Assembly (NCBI GenBank): GCA_030683705.1
Contig: JAUXPP010000126.1
Location: 1 to 64,000 of the forward strand
DNA: 64,000 nt
Origin: Polaromonas sp.
Lineage (GTDB): Bacteria > Pseudomonadota > Gammaproteobacteria > Burkholderiales > Burkholderiaceae_C
Reading direction: 5' to 3'
Below the pieces are notes generated by a model, which had not been told where the DNA came from, made no database searches, and worked only from the letters and a program-made list of their open reading frames with translations. This document shows positions 61,805-64,000 of this stretch, piece after piece; within the stretch, counting starts at the first letter, position 1, and the number at the start of each line of letters is the position of its first letter. The position numbers and the translations under genes are program-made.

Positions 61805-62680
61805 ATGAGCGCAAACGATCAAACGACGGCCCACGAAGAAGACCACTCTGGCCCCATCAAAACACCCCAGCAACTGCTGGCGGCGATTTTTTTCTCCTTT
61901 GTCATCCCGATTTTCGCCATCATCGGGCTGGTGTATTACGTGGCTTCGGACAAGCGCCCGGCTGCCGGTGCCGGCGACATGGAAGCCGCCGTGACCCAGC
62001 GCATCCAGAAAATCGGCGTGGTCGATATCCGTGATGCCAACCGCCCGCTCAAAGCCGGCGCCGAAGTTTATGCCGCGCAGTGCGCAGCCTGCCACACCGC
62101 TGGTGTAGCCGGTGCGCCCAAATTCGCCGACGCCGGCGCCTGGGCACCGCGTATCAAGACGGGTTATGAAGCACTGCTCACATCGGCACTCAAGGGCAAG
62201 GGCGCGATGGGTCCGCAAGGTGGCGGTGATTTCGAGGATGCCGAAATCGGCCGTGCGGTGGCCCACATGGCCAACGCCGCCGGCGCCAAGTTTGCCGAGC
62301 CGCAGCGCGCCGCAACGGCGGCCGCGGCACCGGACAGCGCAGCACCCGCCGCTGCCGCTGCCCCTTCCGCCGACGTGATGGCCGCTGTTGCTGCCGCCAA
62401 CAAGACCGCAGCAGCGCCCGCCGCCGCCCCAGCCACCGCAGCCGGCGCCGTGCCTGCCCTGTACACCCAGGCTTGCGCCGCCTGCCACGTTGCCGGCGTC
62501 GCCAATGCACCCAAGCTGGGCGACAAGGCAGCCTGGGGACCGCGCCTCGCACTGGGCGTGGACGGCCTGACCGCGAGCGTCATCAAGGGAAAGGGCGCGA
62601 TGCCACCACGCGGCGGCTCGACCGGCTCGGATGCCGACATCAAGGCCGTGGTCCAGTACATGGTCAGCACGGTCAAATAG
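61805..62680 (+). CDS. Membrane-anchored dihaem cytochrome c5
   Basis: A 291-residue protein. An N-terminal membrane anchor (about 25-47, LLAAIFFSFVIPIFAIIGLV) precedes two c5-type domains with CAACH (about 97 and 226), each ending in a K.KGAM.P.GG methionine-ligand motif. The domains are joined by a long alanine/proline linker (about 175-215). It carries electrons near the cytoplasmic membrane to terminal oxidases. AGGAAGCC precedes the ATG. Confidence 0.9.
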   Translation: MSANDQTTAHEEDHSGPIKTPQQLLAAIFFSFVIPIFAIIGLVYYVASDKRPAAGAGDMEAAVTQRIQKIGVVDIRDANRPLKAGAEVYAAQCAACHTAGVAGAPKFADAGAWAPRIKTGYEALLTSALKGKGAMGPQGGGDFEDAEIGRAVAHMANAAGAKFAEPQRAATAAAAPDSAAPAAAAAPSADVMAAVAAANKTAAAPAAAPATAAGAVPALYTQACAACHVAGVANAPKLGDKAAWGPRLALGVDGLTASVIKGKGAMPPRGGSTGSDADIKAVVQYMVSTVK

Positions 62681-62698
62681 GGTTGCGCCCTCCCCACG

Positions 62699-62727
62699 GA
62701 AAAAGCCGGTCACCGACCGGCTTTTTT
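62699..62727. terminator. Rho-independent terminator after the cytochrome gene
   Basis: AGCCGGTC-acc-GACCGGCT flanked by an A run and TTTTTT. It works in both directions. Confidence 0.92.
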
Positions 62728-62788
62728 CATGCCAAAAAGGCCCTCAACCCACAACCAACAAGCGTCGACAGCTACTGATTTGATAGCA

Positions 62789-63340
62789 TCAAGCTTTCGG
62801 CTGCTGACCGGCGGCGGGGCTGCGCACATAGGAAAAGCGCTGCGGCAAGTCCCGCGTGGGCACGTCCTGCGGCACCCACAGGCCCTGCTCGATGGCCTCG
62901 GCCGCCTGCAGCATGTCCTGGGTGTGCACCAGGCCAAAGCCCAGATGGGTGTCGAGGTAGACCCGGCCATGTTCATCGAGGATGCAGCGCTGCACCCGCG
63001 CCGCCTCGCCGGTGTGCGAGGTCACCGCAAAATCCGGGGCGCTGCCGATGCGCCACACCAGCGGTGTCGCTTCCAGTTCCACATACACACGCTGCGGACC
63101 ATTCTGGAAGAACCAGCGGCCGGCCTTGTCGCTTTCGTAGTTGCGGGCGATGAAATCGATCAGCTTGTCGTGTTTCAGCAGCGAGCCCTTGCCCGCCGCA
63201 ACCCCACCGCCAAACGGCCCGGCCGCCTGCGCCTGGTCGTCGCGCATGTACCAGTTGCCGCGCGCATCCAGGCCCAGCCAGCCGTAGCAGTCGGGCACGT
63301 TGGGCCATTTGGCAATCGCCTGTCGGACAATCTCATCCAT
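62789..63340 (-). CDS. Conserved hypothetical protein (DUF2946-unrelated, 183 residues)
   Basis: A soluble alpha/beta protein. WPNVPDCYGWLGLDARGNWY, LKHDKLIDFIARNYESDKAG and RWFFQNGPQRVYVELEATPLVWR look like a conserved betaproteobacterial family annotated as hypothetical. No catalytic motif identified. It lies 18 bp downstream of the hydrolase gene on the same strand, probably in one operon. Confidence 0.75.
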   Translation of the reverse strand: MDEIVRQAIAKWPNVPDCYGWLGLDARGNWYMRDDQAQAAGPFGGGVAAGKGSLLKHDKLIDFIARNYESDKAGRWFFQNGPQRVYVELEATPLVWRIGSAPDFAVTSHTGEAARVQRCILDEHGRVYLDTHLGFGLVHTQDMLQAAEAIEQGLWVPQDVPTRDLPQRFSYVRSPAAGQQPKA

Positions 63341-63358
63341 GCCCCGATTCTGCCCCGG

Positions 63359-64000
63359 TCAGCGCTGTGCCGCGAAAAACCCGCACACTGCCTCGGGCAT
63401 GGCGCGCACATGGCCCGGAAAAGGCGCTGAGGGAAAGCCGACATGGCCGCCCTGGCGCGGCTGCCACAGCGTCACCGCCGCACTGACATCGGCGGCCTGC
63501 GGCAGGCTGGCCGCCGGAACAAAGGGGTCGTTGAGGGCATTGAGCGCCAGCGCCGGCACCGCGATGCGGCGCATGTGCGGCTTGGCCGAGGCGCGCTCCC
63601 AATAATCTTCGGTGTTCTTGAAGCCATGCAGCGGCGCGGTGACCACGTTGTCGAAGGCGTACAGGTCGCGCGCGGCCAGCAGGGCCTCGGCGCTGAACAG
63701 GCCGGGGTGCTGCTCCAGTTTTTTCAGCGCCTTGGGCACCATGGAGTTGAGGAACATGCGGGTGTAGACCAGCCGGTTGAAACCCTGGCCGATGGCATGA
63801 CCGCTGGCGGCCAGATCCAGCGGCGAGCAGACCGAAGCCACCGCACGGACCACGGCCGCTGCGCTCGCGCCCATCTCCCCGGCCCAGCGCATCAGGGCAT
63901 TGCCACCCAGCGAGATACCGACGGCCAGCACCGGCCCCGCATGGCCTCGCTGGAAGCGCCGGAGAATCCAGTCGATCTCCTCGAAGTCACCCGAGTGGTA
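63359..64000 (-). CDS. YheT-like alpha/beta hydrolase, 5' end outside window
   Basis: The frame is open to the right edge of the window, so the N-terminus is missing. GISLGGNALMRWAGE holds the nucleophile serine (GxSxGG); ALNALNDPFVP the acidic residue; and PRQGGHVGFP the catalytic histidine. The order and the KALKKLEQHPGLFSAEALL lid match YheT/EMB8-type hydrolases. Confidence 0.85.
   Translation of the reverse strand, partial: YHSGDFEEIDWILRRFQRGHAGPVLAVGISLGGNALMRWAGEMGASAAAVVRAVASVCSPLDLAASGHAIGQGFNRLVYTRMFLNSMVPKALKKLEQHPGLFSAEALLAARDLYAFDNVVTAPLHGFKNTEDYWERASAKPHMRRIAVPALALNALNDPFVPAASLPQAADVSAAVTLWQPRQGGHVGFPSAPFPGHVRAMPEAVCGFFAAQR

Overview
The window is high-GC betaproteobacterial chromosome, most likely family Comamonadaceae (Polaromonas, Rhodoferax or Variovorax-like). 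This rests on the look of the flanking genes (pilU, a beta-hydroxyacid dehydrogenase, dolP-diaA, yraN-rsmI, a TRAP transporter, a c5-type cytochrome) and on codon use; no rRNA or marker gene was available to narrow it further.

Main result: positions 3279-52084 (48,806 bp) are one intact Tn7-like transposon. Both ends are visible. They are inverted repeats starting TGTGGCTAATAAT (23 of the first 25 bases identical) and are flanked by a perfect 5-bp target duplication, GGATA (3274-3278 and 52085-52089). The element lies between diaA (2657-3253) and yraN (52183-52644). These genes are neighbours in many proteobacteria (yraN-diaA-dolP), so the insertion splits a conserved operon and may mark a fixed attachment site. 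The transposition genes tnsA-tnsB-tnsC-tniQ (43896-49681) are complete, overlapping and near the right end. TnsB has a D-88-D-35-E triad, and TniQ has a CCCH zinc finger with a TnsD-like C-terminus. I see no CRISPR array or Cas gene.

Cargo, left to right: (1) 3.7-6.9 kb: an XRE regulator, a nonsense-interrupted HNH nuclease, a Crp/Fnr regulator and a crotonase. (2) 7-29.4 kb: a stress and ion-homeostasis block. It holds two NhaR-type LysR regulators, three TerB-like paralogues, universal stress proteins, an acyl-CoA ligase, a BASS-type Na+ symporter, a dihaem cytochrome, an Alx/TerC protein, a bicarbonate transporter with its PII-like partner (SbtA/SbtB), a ribosome-hibernation-like factor, Bax-inhibitor-1/YccA and small membrane proteins. 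The shared theme is sodium, pH and bicarbonate stress plus dormancy (inference). Several sensor kinases here are broken. (3) 29.5-31.3 kb: a scar of signalling-gene fragments fused to a fragment of the Wadjet nuclease JetD. (4) 31.5-37.1 kb: an operator-controlled operon of an HTH protein, an IetA-like AAA ATPase, an IetS-like subtilisin protease and a 293-residue unknown, followed by a DUF3892 protein. (5) 37.3-42.4 kb: an orphan VapB-like antitoxin and a zinc-ribbon protein, then a tight operon of AAA ATPase, metal-binding protein, two HAD phosphatases of the RNA-repair type and a calcineurin-like phosphoesterase. A hairpin covers the ribosome binding site of its first gene. (6) 42.4-43.7 kb: a MarR-like regulator with a 20-bp perfect palindrome over its start, divergent from a small gene and the tns operon. 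(7) 49.7-51.9 kb: two more cargo genes, including a large HNH nuclease, between tniQ and the right end.

The flanks (1-3253 and 52183-64000) are ordinary core genome: pilU, yraN, rsmI, a DUF938 methyltransferase, a DnaQ-like exonuclease, a TRAP dctPQM operon with a winged-helix/TPR regulator, an SDR, tRNA-Arg(CCG), a c5-type cytochrome and a truncated YheT-like hydrolase. The best candidates for undescribed biology are the AAA/HAD/HAD/phosphoesterase operon, the extended IetAS operon, the diaA-side attachment site and the sodium/bicarbonate stress cargo on a Tn7-like element.
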